A stretch of DNA of 64,000 nucleotides from an uncultured Ruminococcus sp. (GTDB taxonomy: Bacteria > Bacillota > Clostridia > Oscillospirales > Ruminococcaceae). A program made the position numbers and the translations under genes. The stretch covers positions 1 to 64,000 of the forward strand of contig UQYQ01000001.1 in NCBI GenBank assembly GCA_900545345.1. Direction: 5' to 3'. Below the pieces are notes generated by a model that was given only the letters and a program-made list of their open reading frames with translations, did no database searches and was not told the DNA's origin. Positions 25,335-34,193 of the stretch are shown piece by piece (the first letter of the stretch is position 1; each line of letters begins with the position of its first letter).

Positions 25335-27530
25335 ATGGACATTTTAAAAACACTTGCCGAAGAATTTAACCTAAGGCAAGAGCAGATTAATAACACGGTC
25401 GAGCTGATTGACGATGACAAAACAATTCCTTTTATCGCAAGATACAGAAAGGAAATGACGGGGTCATTAGATGACCAGATTTTAAGAGAGATATTTGACA
25501 GACTTACTTATCTGAGAAACTTAGAAAAACGAAAAGAAGAAATACGCTCATCAATTACCGAACAGGGAAAAATGACAGATGAAATCGAAACGGCAATAGA
25601 ATCCGCAAAAACTCTTGTAGAGGTTGAGGATATCTACAGACCTTTCAAGCAAAAAAGAAAAACAAGAGCATCTGTTGCAAGAGCTAAAGGACTAGAACCG
25701 CTCGCTGAAATCCTTCTTGAACAAAATCCAGATACTAACCCTAAAGCTGAAGCCGAAAACTTTATTTCATCAACCGAAGAAATTAAGGAAGCAGGCGACG
25801 ATAAAAAAGCAAAAGAAAAACTGGTATGCAGTGCTGATGAAGCTTTAAACGGTGCTATGGATATTATCGCAGAGGATATTTCCGACAATGCCGTATTAAG
25901 AAAATACATAAGAAATATGTTTATGCAAATCGGAAAAATAACCTCTAAGGCAACCGATGAAAATGCTGAAAGCGTTTATGAAAACTATTATGATTTCCAA
26001 GAAGCCGTTTCTAAAATAACAGGTCATCGTGTTCTCGCCGTCGACAGAGGCGAGAAAGAAGGCTTTATAAAGGTCAGCGTTACAATAAACGAGGGTGCCG
26101 GCGAAAGAGCCTGCAGAAGCAAATATGTTATAAACGACAGTGCTTGCGCTGAATATGTGGGTGAAGCCTGCGATGACAGCTATAAAAGACTTATATATCC
26201 TTCTATTGAGCGTGAAATAAGAGCTGAGCTCACAGAAAATGCTGATGAAGGTGCTATAAAAGTATTTTCTTCAAATTTAAGACAGCTTCTTATGCAGCCT
26301 CCTGTTAAAGACAGTGTTACATTAGGGCTCGACCCCGCTTACAGAACAGGGTGTAAAATCGCTGTTGTTGACAGCACGGGAAAAGTTTTAGATACTACTG
26401 TTATATATCCTACCCCTCCTCAAAGCAAAACAGAAGAAGCTAAGAAAAAGCTTTCGGCACTTATTGCCAAACATGGCGTAACCACTATCGCAATAGGCAA
26501 TGGAACCGCCTCACGTGAAAGTGAAGCCTTTGTTGCAGAGCTTATAAAAGAAATTCCTCAAAAGGTTTCATATATGGTAGTTTCAGAGGCTGGAGCTTCT
26601 GTTTATTCTGCATCTAAGCTGGCAGCAGAAGAATTTCCCGAATATGATGTATCTTTAAGAAGTGCTGTTTCAATTGCAAGACGGCTTCAGGACCCATTGG
26701 CCGAACTTGTTAAAATTGACCCTAAGGCAATAGGAGTAGGACAATATCAGCACGATATGCCACCTAAGCGAATGAGTGAGGCATTGGGCGGAGTTGTCGA
26801 AGACTGCGTAAACTCTGTAGGAGTAGACTTAAACACTGCTTCTCAGTCACTTTTATCATACATTTCGGGAGTTAATTCATCTATAGCTAAAAACATAGTC
26901 AAGTATCGTGAAGAAAACGGAGCTTTCAAGTCTAGAAAGGAGCTTCTAAAGGTATCAAAATTAGGTGCAAAAGCCTATGAACAATGTGCAGGATTTTTAA
27001 GAGTAAGAGATAGTAAAAATCCTCTTGACAACACATCGGTACACCCAGAAAGCTATGATGCCACAAAAGCACTTTTGGAAAAATGCGGATTTAGCTTAAC
27101 CAACTTTGACGCTAAAAACATCAGCGAGGTGAGTGATAAAGTAAAGGAAATCGGACTTTCAAGCTTATCATCTGAAATAGGAATAGGTATTCCTACACTT
27201 GAAGATATTGTTTCTGAGCTTGGAAAACCGGGACGTGACCCTCGTGACGAGCTTCCTGCTCCGCTTCTTCGCAGCGGTGATGTTATGGAGCTTAAAGATT
27301 TGAAAGAAGGCATGGAGCTTGTCGGCACAGTAAGAAATGTTATTGATTTCGGAGCTTTTGTTGACATAGGCGTTCATGAAGACGGACTCGTTCACATTTC
27401 ACAGATATGCGACAAATATATCAAGCACCCGCTTGAGGTTGTCAAAGTCGGTGAAATCGTAAAAGTCAGAGTTCTTTCAGTCGATGTAAAGAAGAAACGA
27501 ATATCCCTCACTATGAAAGGGTTAAATTAA
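25335..27530 (+). CDS. tex: RNA-binding transcription accessory protein Tex
   Basis: 731 aa, full length. Domains in order: Tex N-terminal helical region (1-190), YqgF/RuvC-like nuclease fold (about 325-450, GLDPAYRTGCKIAVVD), helix-hairpin-helix repeats (about 490-570, ASQSLLSYISGVNSSIAKNI), and a C-terminal S1 RNA-binding domain (about 650-728, GTVRNVIDFGAFVDIGVHED). Tex binds structured nucleic acid and affects transcription and RNA handling. Monocistronic with its own promoter and terminator. Confidence 0.95.
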   Translation: MDILKTLAEEFNLRQEQINNTVELIDDDKTIPFIARYRKEMTGSLDDQILREIFDRLTYLRNLEKRKEEIRSSITEQGKMTDEIETAIESAKTLVEVEDIYRPFKQKRKTRASVARAKGLEPLAEILLEQNPDTNPKAEAENFISSTEEIKEAGDDKKAKEKLVCSADEALNGAMDIIAEDISDNAVLRKYIRNMFMQIGKITSKATDENAESVYENYYDFQEAVSKITGHRVLAVDRGEKEGFIKVSVTINEGAGERACRSKYVINDSACAEYVGEACDDSYKRLIYPSIEREIRAELTENADEGAIKVFSSNLRQLLMQPPVKDSVTLGLDPAYRTGCKIAVVDSTGKVLDTTVIYPTPPQSKTEEAKKKLSALIAKHGVTTIAIGNGTASRESEAFVAELIKEIPQKVSYMVVSEAGASVYSASKLAAEEFPEYDVSLRSAVSIARRLQDPLAELVKIDPKAIGVGQYQHDMPPKRMSEALGGVVEDCVNSVGVDLNTASQSLLSYISGVNSSIAKNIVKYREENGAFKSRKELLKVSKLGAKAYEQCAGFLRVRDSKNPLDNTSVHPESYDATKALLEKCGFSLTNFDAKNISEVSDKVKEIGLSSLSSEIGIGIPTLEDIVSELGKPGRDPRDELPAPLLRSGDVMELKDLKEGMELVGTVRNVIDFGAFVDIGVHEDGLVHISQICDKYIKHPLEVVKVGEIVKVRVLSVDVKKKRISLTMKGLN

Positions 27531-27540
27531 AAACTGCCAA

Positions 27541-27567
27541 GGAGAATCTATTTGATTCTCCTTTTTT
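27541..27567 (+). terminator. tex terminator
   Basis: GGAGAATC-N5-GATTCTCC followed by TTTTTT. Confidence 0.9.
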
Positions 27568-27584
27568 CTTATAATAAATGCAAA

Positions 27585-27614
27585 AAGGAGTGCTGTTAAA
27601 AAACAACACTCCTT
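27585..27614 (-). terminator. Terminator of the zinc-ribbon protein gene
   Basis: AAGGAGTG (27585-27592) with CACTCCTT (27607-27614), followed on the minus strand by TTTGCATTT. Confidence 0.75.
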
Positions 27615-27641
27615 GAAAGAATCTAAATAATATATATTAAA

Positions 27642-27920
27642 TTATTCTGCTTCCTTCATCTTTGCGAAGCAGTCGCTGCAGTATACAGGACGATCCTCAC
27701 TTGGCTTGAAAGGAATTCTTGCTTCTCCGCCGCATGATGCACATGTTGCGGTAAACATTTCTCTTCCTTGTCTTGCAGCGTTCTTTCTTGCATCTCTGCA
27801 AGGTTTGCATCTCTGAGGTTCATTTTCAAAACCTTTTTCTGCATAGAACTCCTGCTCGCCTGCTGTAAATGTAAACTCTTCTCCACATTCTTTGCAGACT
27901 AATGTCTTGTCTTCGAACAT
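27642..27920 (-). CDS. Small double zinc-ribbon protein
   Basis: 92 aa with two treble-clef/ribbon units: CKECGEEF..CKPCRD and CASCGG..YCSDC. This CxxC-x17-CxxC pattern is a known family of uncharacterised small clostridial proteins. A GC-rich hairpin TGTCGG-N7-CCGACA (27960-27979 approximately) lies in its leader. It is transcribed in the same direction as the sigma factor gene, 130 bp further on. Zinc binding and probably nucleic-acid or protein contact are inferred; the function is unknown. Confidence 0.8.
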   Translation of the reverse strand: MFEDKTLVCKECGEEFTFTAGEQEFYAEKGFENEPQRCKPCRDARKNAARQGREMFTATCASCGGEARIPFKPSEDRPVYCSDCFAKMKEAE

Positions 27921-28052
27921 AATTTTTCCCTCGCTTACGCTTTTTTATTTTGTGTGCCTTGTCGGATTTTCACCGACACCTTTGAATATGATTTATTTGC
28001 ATAAACAACGCTCTGATATTAAGCTATTCGGCCATATAATATTGAATAAGGT

Positions 28053-28667
28053 TCAATAATCTTTATTATCTATAACTGATTTCAGCTTTTTCCTAACTCT
28101 TTGCATAGCGTTATTTACTGCTTTTTGCGAAAGTGAAAGTTCATCTGCTATCTGTGAATACTTTTTTTCTTCTAAATACAGATTAAAAACAGTCCATTCT
28201 AAATCAGTGAGCGAACAAGAAATTCTTGAAATAGTTTCTTTATATTTCTCTTGTTCAAGAATAATACTTTCAGGGCTTTGTTCAAAGTTCACCGAATCAT
28301 TCACAATCGCAGACAATGCATCAACATCTTCACTCAAAGCCTCGTTAAAGCTTATTTTATTCATTTTTGAAATGCTTGAAAGCATTTGATTAGTTATACA
28401 GGTATTTGCATAAGTTGAGAGTTTTATACCTCTTGAATTATCATATGTCTGAATGGCTTTGATAAATCCAACAAGTCCCTCTTGTGAAAGGTCAGCAACC
28501 TCATCAGGGGTCTGACCATACGCTCTTGCTTTATATTCTATAATATAAATATACCTAATCACAAGCTCAGAAACGGCATTTTTGTCAACCCTCGAAAGAT
28601 TAACGAGTTCCTCATCATCGAGCTTTGAATAATCAAGTCCCTGAGAGATATTCACTAATAATCCCAC
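28053..28667 (-). CDS. Sigma-70 family factor, SigH-like
   Basis: 204 aa. Region 2 (about 40-110) carries DLSQEGLVGFIKAIQTYD and KLSTYANTCITNQ; region 4 (about 150-198) carries the helix-turn-helix SQIADELSLSQKAVNNAMQR. Region 1.1 and a full region 3 are absent, so it is an alternative factor. The region 2 sequence resembles SigH (Spo0H), which directs early sporulation and competence genes in bacilli. The related SigK/SigI factors cannot be excluded. It has a strong promoter with a palindrome at the start site and lies next to ftsZ and the dcw cluster, an interesting location for a stationary-phase factor. Confidence 0.82.
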   Translation of the reverse strand: MGLLVNISQGLDYSKLDDEELVNLSRVDKNAVSELVIRYIYIIEYKARAYGQTPDEVADLSQEGLVGFIKAIQTYDNSRGIKLSTYANTCITNQMLSSISKMNKISFNEALSEDVDALSAIVNDSVNFEQSPESIILEQEKYKETISRISCSLTDLEWTVFNLYLEEKKYSQIADELSLSQKAVNNAMQRVRKKLKSVIDNKDY

Positions 28668-28681
28668 CGTTCAATCTTGCT

Positions 28682-28695
28682 ATGATTACAATCAT
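28682..28695. promoter_or_regulatory. Palindrome at the sigma factor gene start site
   Basis: ATGATT-AC-AATCAT, perfect, directly downstream of the -10 and covering the expected start site; candidate operator. Confidence 0.55.
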
Positions 28696-28722
28696 AATAA
28701 CATTATTTTTGTTTTATGTCAA
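28694..28722 (-). promoter_or_regulatory. Promoter of the SigH-like gene
   Basis: Minus strand TTGACA (28717-28722), 17 bp, TATTAT (28694-28699). SigA-type. Confidence 0.75.
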
Positions 28723-28798
28723 GTATTTTTTAAAAAACAGTTTACAAATGGATAAATTATAATTAAAAAATACTCAAACAAATCATTCATATAACATA

Positions 28799-29368
28799 TT
28801 AAATCTTCAGACTTAAAGAGCAGAATTCCTGCCTTCCGGCTTCAAAAACATCCCCGCCGAACATATCATCAGCTACTATTAAAGGGAAATTCTCGACATA
28901 AAGCTTCTTTACTGATTCGCACCCTAAATCATCAAAGGCCACAACCTCACAAGACTTTATACAATTGCAGGCAAGTGCCCCCGCACCGCCTATTGAACAA
29001 AGATATATGGCTTTGTTTCTTACAATTGCATCTCTTACCGCTATACTTCTTTCGCCTTTTCCTATCATTCCGCCAAGCCCTAAATCTAAAAGGCGAGGAG
29101 CAAATCTGTCCATTCTTCCCGATGTAGTAGGTCCGCATGAACCGATAGGTCTTCCTTCAGGTGCCGGTGTAGGTCCTGCATAATATATAACCGAATCCTT
29201 AATCGGTATAGGAAGCTCCTTCCCCTCATCGAGAAGAGCATTAAATCTTTTATGTGCTGCATCACGGGCTGTATAAACAGTGCCTGTCAAAAGAATTTTA
29301 TCACCACAGTGAAACTCCTCAGAACGAGCTTTGAGCTCACTTGATAAAACTTTTTTTATTTCTGCCAT
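28799..29368 (-). CDS. Class I fumarate hydratase/tartrate dehydratase, beta subunit
   Basis: 189 aa. Corresponds to the C-terminal (beta) half of iron-sulfur fumarases: LTGTVYTARDAAHKR, YYAGPTPAPEGRPIGSCGPT and SGRMDRFAPRLLDLG are family signatures. The catalytic iron-sulfur cluster sits in the alpha subunit, whose gene usually precedes it; here the upstream neighbour is ftsZ and no alpha gene is in the window. The start at 29368 (ATG) is preferred because the GTG at 29380 lies inside the GGAG binding site. Interconverts fumarate and malate if the partner is present; L-tartrate dehydratase is the alternative. Confidence 0.9.
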   Translation of the reverse strand: MAEIKKVLSSELKARSEEFHCGDKILLTGTVYTARDAAHKRFNALLDEGKELPIPIKDSVIYYAGPTPAPEGRPIGSCGPTTSGRMDRFAPRLLDLGLGGMIGKGERSIAVRDAIVRNKAIYLCSIGGAGALACNCIKSCEVVAFDDLGCESVKKLYVENFPLIVADDMFGGDVFEAGRQEFCSLSLKI

Positions 29369-29411
29369 TTTTATTATCACTCCTGCGTGAAGTTATATAA
29401 AATAAAACAAA

Positions 29412-29436
29412 GCACCTTACAGCTTCTGCAAGGTGC
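29412..29436 (-). terminator. ftsZ terminator
   Basis: GCACCTT (29412-29418) with AAGGTGC (29430-29436), then on the minus strand TTTGTTTTATTTT. Ends the dcw region before the fumarase gene. Confidence 0.85.
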
Positions 29437-29450
29437 ATTAAGTCATAAAA

Positions 29451-30536
29451 TTACTTATTTTTTATGATATTGAAAATATCATCATAGTAATTAGGATTGT
29501 CCGGAGCCTTAACACCGGCCTTTGCCATTGCTTCAGAATTCAATGATGAAAGAGCATCATCTTTTGCCGCAGAAGTCTTTGAGTCAGCAAAATCTGTAGC
29601 AATAACAGTAACATCAATAGTATCCGTTAAATCAGGACTGTAGTCTGCACCGAAGATGATTGTAGCATCAGGGTCAACAGCCTGTGTAATAATTTGTGTA
29701 AGCTCGTCCATATCAGATGTAACAATATCCTCTGACATTACGATATTTACAAGAAGTCTTCTTGCACCGCTGATTGATGTTTCAAGAAGCGGGCTTGAAA
29801 TAACCTGCTTAGCAGCTTCCTGGGCCTTATCCTTGCCGGTACCGGAACCGATTGCAATGTGTGCAAGTCCGGCTTCCTTCATGATTGTTGTAACATCAGC
29901 AAAGTCAACGTTCATAAATCCGTTTCTTAGAATCAAGTCAGCGATTGATGTTACACCGGTTTTTAAGATGTTATCGGCAAGTGAGAATGATTCACGCATT
30001 GTGAGTCTTTGTTCACCTGTTAAAAGCTTTTGGTTAGGAATAACGATAAGTGAATCAACATTTGTCAGAAGCTCATCAATTCCTCTTTCAGCCTGCTGCA
30101 TTTTCTTAGCACCTTCAAACCCAAAAGGCTTTGTAACAACAGCAACTGTCAAAATACCAAGCTCCTGAGCAATTTCAGCTACGATAGGAGCAGCTCCTGT
30201 TCCTGTTCCTCCGCCCATTCCGGCAGTGATGAAAACCATATTAGCATCTTTAATTGCCTCTGAAATTTCATCCTTGCTCTCTTGTGCTGAAGCCTCGCCT
30301 ACCTCAGGTCTTCCGCCTGCACCAAGTCCACGGGTAAGCTTTGTACCGATTTGGATTTTTTCTGTAGCTTTTGATCTTTGCAAAGCTTGAATATCTGTAT
30401 TTACAGCTATGTAGTCAACATTACCTGATAGTCCCTCTTGTGCGATACAGTTCAAAGCATTTCCGCCGCCGCCGCCGACGCCGATTACTTTAATCTTTGC
30501 ACCGAAAATATCTTCTGAGCTAATTGAAAAACTCAT
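29451..30536 (-). CDS. ftsZ: Cell division GTPase FtsZ
   Basis: 361 aa. Tubulin-like protein that forms the division ring. GVGGGGGNALN at the N-terminus, the tubulin signature GGGTGTG near residue 107, the T7-like region around residues 200-215 (NVDFADVTTIM), and a short linker ending in a C-terminal peptide (DDIFNIIKNK) in the position where FtsA, SepF or other tethers bind. It is the last gene of the dcw region, has its own promoter and a 230-bp gap to divIB, and starts after AGGAGG. No ftsA is present next to it. Confidence 0.97.
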   Translation of the reverse strand: MSFSISSEDIFGAKIKVIGVGGGGGNALNCIAQEGLSGNVDYIAVNTDIQALQRSKATEKIQIGTKLTRGLGAGGRPEVGEASAQESKDEISEAIKDANMVFITAGMGGGTGTGAAPIVAEIAQELGILTVAVVTKPFGFEGAKKMQQAERGIDELLTNVDSLIVIPNQKLLTGEQRLTMRESFSLADNILKTGVTSIADLILRNGFMNVDFADVTTIMKEAGLAHIAIGSGTGKDKAQEAAKQVISSPLLETSISGARRLLVNIVMSEDIVTSDMDELTQIITQAVDPDATIIFGADYSPDLTDTIDVTVIATDFADSKTSAAKDDALSSLNSEAMAKAGVKAPDNPNYYDDIFNIIKNK

Positions 30537-30609
30537 TATTGAAGTCCTCCTACTTAATATATTTTATAGCATCTTTCTTTTTAATAATCACATACTACTA
30601 TACGATAGT

Positions 30610-30638
30610 ATTCTAACACATTTTATTCTGCTTGGCAA
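30610..30638 (-). promoter_or_regulatory. ftsZ promoter
   Basis: Minus strand TTGCCA (30633-30638), 17 bp, TAGAAT (30610-30615). A small inverted repeat ACTAT-ACG-ATAGT (30596-30608) covers the expected start site. Confidence 0.65.
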
Positions 30639-30768
30639 GTGTTTTTTTAATGTTTTTGCAAAAAAAAGCCGAAAAAACGCATTTCCAAGTCATATTTTAT
30701 ATATTATGCTAAAATCTATTAAAAGTCTTTCCGCAATTTTCTTCAGGTTGCCTGTTTGCAGATACAAA

Positions 30769-31599
30769 CTAATTTTTTTCATTCGTTTCCGCAGTTTTCG
30801 GTATGGCTGAAAGTCCGCTTGTAGCATTATGATAAATCAACGTTCCCTGATATGTATCTGAAAGCTTTTCTATAACGGCATTTACATATTTGATTTTAAA
30901 GGCAAGATCAACAGAGCTTCCAATCTCAATATTAATCCTTCCGTCATAGGTCATTTTTATATTTTTTCTGTCCTTCAGATTTATTGAGTTCATTTTATCC
31001 ATGCCAAGGGTATTTATTTCACTTAATATCTGACTTAAAATAGTAGTTTTCATACTATCCTTATCTTCATAAGACTCACCTAAATCCTTTACCTCTAAAT
31101 CCATTCCTTCTACCGTGACAAGACCTTCTTTTTTTTGAGGAATACCAGTCTCAATAATTCTTGATGTGGTGCTTATAACGCAGAATGTATCGTCTTTGTT
31201 TAAAATATTGGCCATAGGAACAGCCTGTACAGCCGTAAGCTTTAAAGTTGACGGAAACTTTCTTTTTATTGTAACATCTTCAAGATAAGGAAACGAACTT
31301 AAAATATCAGTCTTCATCTGATTGGTATCAATCCTGAAAAGATTATCCTTGTCACTGATACCTGCTATCTGAATAATTTGTTCATCTGTATAAAGGTCTG
31401 TTCCCGTAATCTCTATTTTTTTTATATTAAAGAATACAGTCAATGACAAAAAGATAAGTGCCATTATTACAAAAACAACTACAATGAAATAATAAAGCGA
31501 CATATTTCTTCTTCGTTTTCTCCTGGACACAATAACCTTTTCGCCATTGATTATTCTATACTGCTCATCTGATAAATTTGTTTTTTCAATATCTTTCAT
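30769..31599 (-). CDS. divIB: Cell division protein DivIB/FtsQ
   Basis: 276 aa. Short cytoplasmic basic region (1-32, SRRKRRRN), one membrane helix (about 33-55) and a POTRA domain starting FNIKKIEITGTDLYTDEQI, then the FtsQ/DivIB beta domain. It acts with FtsL/DivIC to control septal peptidoglycan synthesis by FtsW and PBP. Lies 48 bp after murA in the dcw cluster. Sequence is divergent, as is usual for this family, but position and layout make the call secure. Confidence 0.92.
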   Translation of the reverse strand: MKDIEKTNLSDEQYRIINGEKVIVSRRKRRRNMSLYYFIVVVFVIMALIFLSLTVFFNIKKIEITGTDLYTDEQIIQIAGISDKDNLFRIDTNQMKTDILSSFPYLEDVTIKRKFPSTLKLTAVQAVPMANILNKDDTFCVISTTSRIIETGIPQKKEGLVTVEGMDLEVKDLGESYEDKDSMKTTILSQILSEINTLGMDKMNSINLKDRKNIKMTYDGRINIEIGSSVDLAFKIKYVNAVIEKLSDTYQGTLIYHNATSGLSAIPKTAETNEKN

Positions 31600-31647
31600 G
31601 TTTTTTCATTCCTTTTTGATTTAAAGCAACAAAGCTCATGCTTTTCG

Positions 31648-32901
31648 CTAAATCCTTTTTATGCTTGCACCAACAGAAGAAAGACTTTTCTCTATCATTT
31701 CATAACCCCTGTCAATTAAATGTATATCACTTATTTCGGTTTTCCCTTCAGCGGCAAGTGCCAAAATCACAAGAGCAGCTCCGCCTCTGAGGTCTGTGGC
31801 CCTGACACTGGCACCATACAGTCTTTTAACCCCGTCTATAATGGCAACCTTACCCTCGGTTTTTATTTTCGCTCCCATTCTGACAAGCTCATCAACCTGA
31901 CGATATCTGCTCTCGAAAATATTCTCTACAATCACGCTTGTTCCATGTGCTTTGCAAAGAGCTGCCATAGTTGTTGCCTGTGCATCAGTCGGGAAACCCG
32001 GATAAGGCATAGTTCTTATAGTTTTTACTGCTTTCAAACCGTGTCTTGCGTTAATATAAATATTATCATTATAAGTATAAATCGAACATCCCATCTGCTC
32101 AAAAACAGGTATAACCGCTTCAATATCACTTGTTCTCACATTGGTGATGTTGAGCTCTCCGCCTGTTAATGCCGCCGCAGACATATACGTCGCCGTTACT
32201 ATTCTGTCAGGCATAACAGTATATTCGCAGCCTTTTAATTCTTTGACTCCTTCGATAACTATTGTACTTTCTCCCGCACTTGAAATCCTTGCACCGCATC
32301 GGTTCAAAAAGCTTGCCAAATCTGCAATTTCAGGTTCACGGGCCGCATTATGTATAATTGTTGTTCCTTTAGCTGTAGCCGCCGCTAAAATAACATTTTC
32401 TGTTGCTCCTACCGACGGAAAAGAGAATGTTATATTAGCACCTGTCAAACCATTAGGAACAGAACAATCTAAAACGCCGTGTTCTTCATTTATCTGCACA
32501 CCCATTTTTTTCAGTGCGGAAATATGCATATCTATAGGACGGGGACCAAGCTCGCATCCCCCCGGAAAAGAAAGTTTACACTTCCCCAGCCTGCCTAAAA
32601 TAGCTCCTAAAAAGACAATCGAAGAACGCATCTCTCTCATTAAATCATCAGGAACATCAAAATGAAGAAGTCCGTCAGTATTGACTAAAACGCTGTCGTT
32701 TTCCCTCTTGCACTCACACCCCAAGCACGATAAAATCCTGCATGCTGCAAAGACATCACTTAATCTGGGGCAGTTATGTAATACCGTTTCACCTTTCGCT
32801 AAAACACAGCCTGCAAGCAAAGGCAGTGCTGCATTCTTTGCTCCATGACATACGAGCTCGCCTGTAAGTTTTTTTTCGCCCTCAATAACCAGCCTTTGCA
32901 T
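31648..32901 (-). CDS. murA: UDP-N-acetylglucosamine enolpyruvyl transferase
   Basis: 417 aa. First committed step of peptidoglycan precursor synthesis: adds enolpyruvate from PEP to UDP-GlcNAc. The Lys-Asn pair in HGAKNAALPLLAG and the catalytic loop FPGGCELGPRPID with the Cys targeted by fosfomycin are intact. Full length. In the dcw cluster between murG and divIB; Firmicutes often carry a second murA elsewhere. Confidence 0.96.
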   Translation of the reverse strand: MQRLVIEGEKKLTGELVCHGAKNAALPLLAGCVLAKGETVLHNCPRLSDVFAACRILSCLGCECKRENDSVLVNTDGLLHFDVPDDLMREMRSSIVFLGAILGRLGKCKLSFPGGCELGPRPIDMHISALKKMGVQINEEHGVLDCSVPNGLTGANITFSFPSVGATENVILAAATAKGTTIIHNAAREPEIADLASFLNRCGARISSAGESTIVIEGVKELKGCEYTVMPDRIVTATYMSAAALTGGELNITNVRTSDIEAVIPVFEQMGCSIYTYNDNIYINARHGLKAVKTIRTMPYPGFPTDAQATTMAALCKAHGTSVIVENIFESRYRQVDELVRMGAKIKTEGKVAIIDGVKRLYGASVRATDLRGGAALVILALAAEGKTEISDIHLIDRGYEMIEKSLSSVGASIKRI

Positions 32902-33001
32902 AAAGCTTCTCTCCTTTTCAAATTAATTCGCTTAACTCATATTATGCAAACGATTAACAGAGAGTTACAGTTTTTATAAGAACGAATATTTATTTTATTT
33001 A

Positions 33002-34144
33002 TTATGATTTTATTATAACACTTGCAATAAGAGGTGACAAAACCCCATATACACGCTCAGGCGTGTTGCTTATATAAAGACCTGCCGCATTTTCCGAAAG
33101 GGTTTTCAGTTTATCTGCATCATTATAAAGTTCATTAATCTTAGAAATCAGCCAGTCGGCAGAAAAATCCTTTTGTTCGATGCAAATACCGGCTCCTGCC
33201 TTATCAAGAACCATTCCGTTATAATACTGATGATTCTCAGCGACATTTGGCGAAGGAATAAGTATCGAACCTCTTCCGATAGCCTCAAGCTCGGTAAGTG
33301 AATTAGCACCGCATCGGCTTATAACAAGGTCTGCCGCTGCCATACATACAGGCATATCAACATATTCGGAAAGTCTGATTCGCTTGTCCTTTATGTCAAC
33401 ACCGTCAGCTTCAAGTGTTTTCGGATAATCCTTATACCCCTGATATTTTCCGTATGAATGAATATGATTTATCTTTATATCATTTTCCTGATACCACTTA
33501 ATAAGCTTGGCTACTGCTTCATTAATAACCCTGGCCCCCAAGCTTCCGCCTGTTGATAAAATGCAGATCTCATCCTCAGGTATTCCCAACCTTTTCCTTG
33601 CTTCCTCTTTTGAAATGCCGCCGAAGCCTTTTCTTACAGGAAGCCCTGTCACTGAATATTTTACACTGCTGTCTAAATATTTTGCGGTTTCTTTTACAGT
33701 AAGCATAACCTTATCGACATACTTTGACAGAATTTTTGTAGTAACTCCCGGAAAAGCATTAGCCTCATGAATCGCCGTTTTAATTCCCATCTTGGCTGCG
33801 GTTCTTACAATCGGACCTGAAACATATCCTCCCGTTCCGATTACAATATCAGGCTGAAACTCTTTAATAATTTGTTTTGAACGGTGACCTGCCATGGTAA
33901 GATAGCTTGCCGCTTTTATGTTTCTTTTTATATTTTCAAAGCTTATTTTTCTTTGAAAACCTTTTATTTTTATCGGCTTGAACTCATACCCCTCTTTAGG
34001 AATGATAGATGCTTCAAGACCGTCAGGAGTACCGGCAAAGCAAAACTCAGTATCAGGGTGCTTTTCCTTAATGATTTCAGCAATCGCCAATGCAGGGTTC
34101 ACATGACCTGCCGTACCTCCGCCTGCTAATAATACTCTAAGCAT
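33002..34144 (-). CDS. murG: Lipid II synthase MurG
   Basis: 380 aa. Membrane-associated glycosyltransferase adding GlcNAc to lipid I. N-terminal glycine-rich loop LLAGGGTAGHVNPALA, second loop GTGGYVSGPIV, and the C-terminal UDP-sugar site SRCGANSLTELEAIGRGSILIP are all present. Lies 50 bp after ftsW. Its substrate would come from MraY, whose gene is missing from this cluster. Confidence 0.96.
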   Translation of the reverse strand: MLRVLLAGGGTAGHVNPALAIAEIIKEKHPDTEFCFAGTPDGLEASIIPKEGYEFKPIKIKGFQRKISFENIKRNIKAASYLTMAGHRSKQIIKEFQPDIVIGTGGYVSGPIVRTAAKMGIKTAIHEANAFPGVTTKILSKYVDKVMLTVKETAKYLDSSVKYSVTGLPVRKGFGGISKEEARKRLGIPEDEICILSTGGSLGARVINEAVAKLIKWYQENDIKINHIHSYGKYQGYKDYPKTLEADGVDIKDKRIRLSEYVDMPVCMAAADLVISRCGANSLTELEAIGRGSILIPSPNVAENHQYYNGMVLDKAGAGICIEQKDFSADWLISKINELYNDADKLKTLSENAAGLYISNTPERVYGVLSPLIASVIIKS

Positions 34145-34193
34145 TTTTATACTCCTTTCGATATTTATAAAACTGATATGCGTTTAAATGCTG

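Noticed and set aside
32141..32665. Long frame antisense to murA
   Set aside because: It is a shadow of a conserved coding sequence with no own signals.
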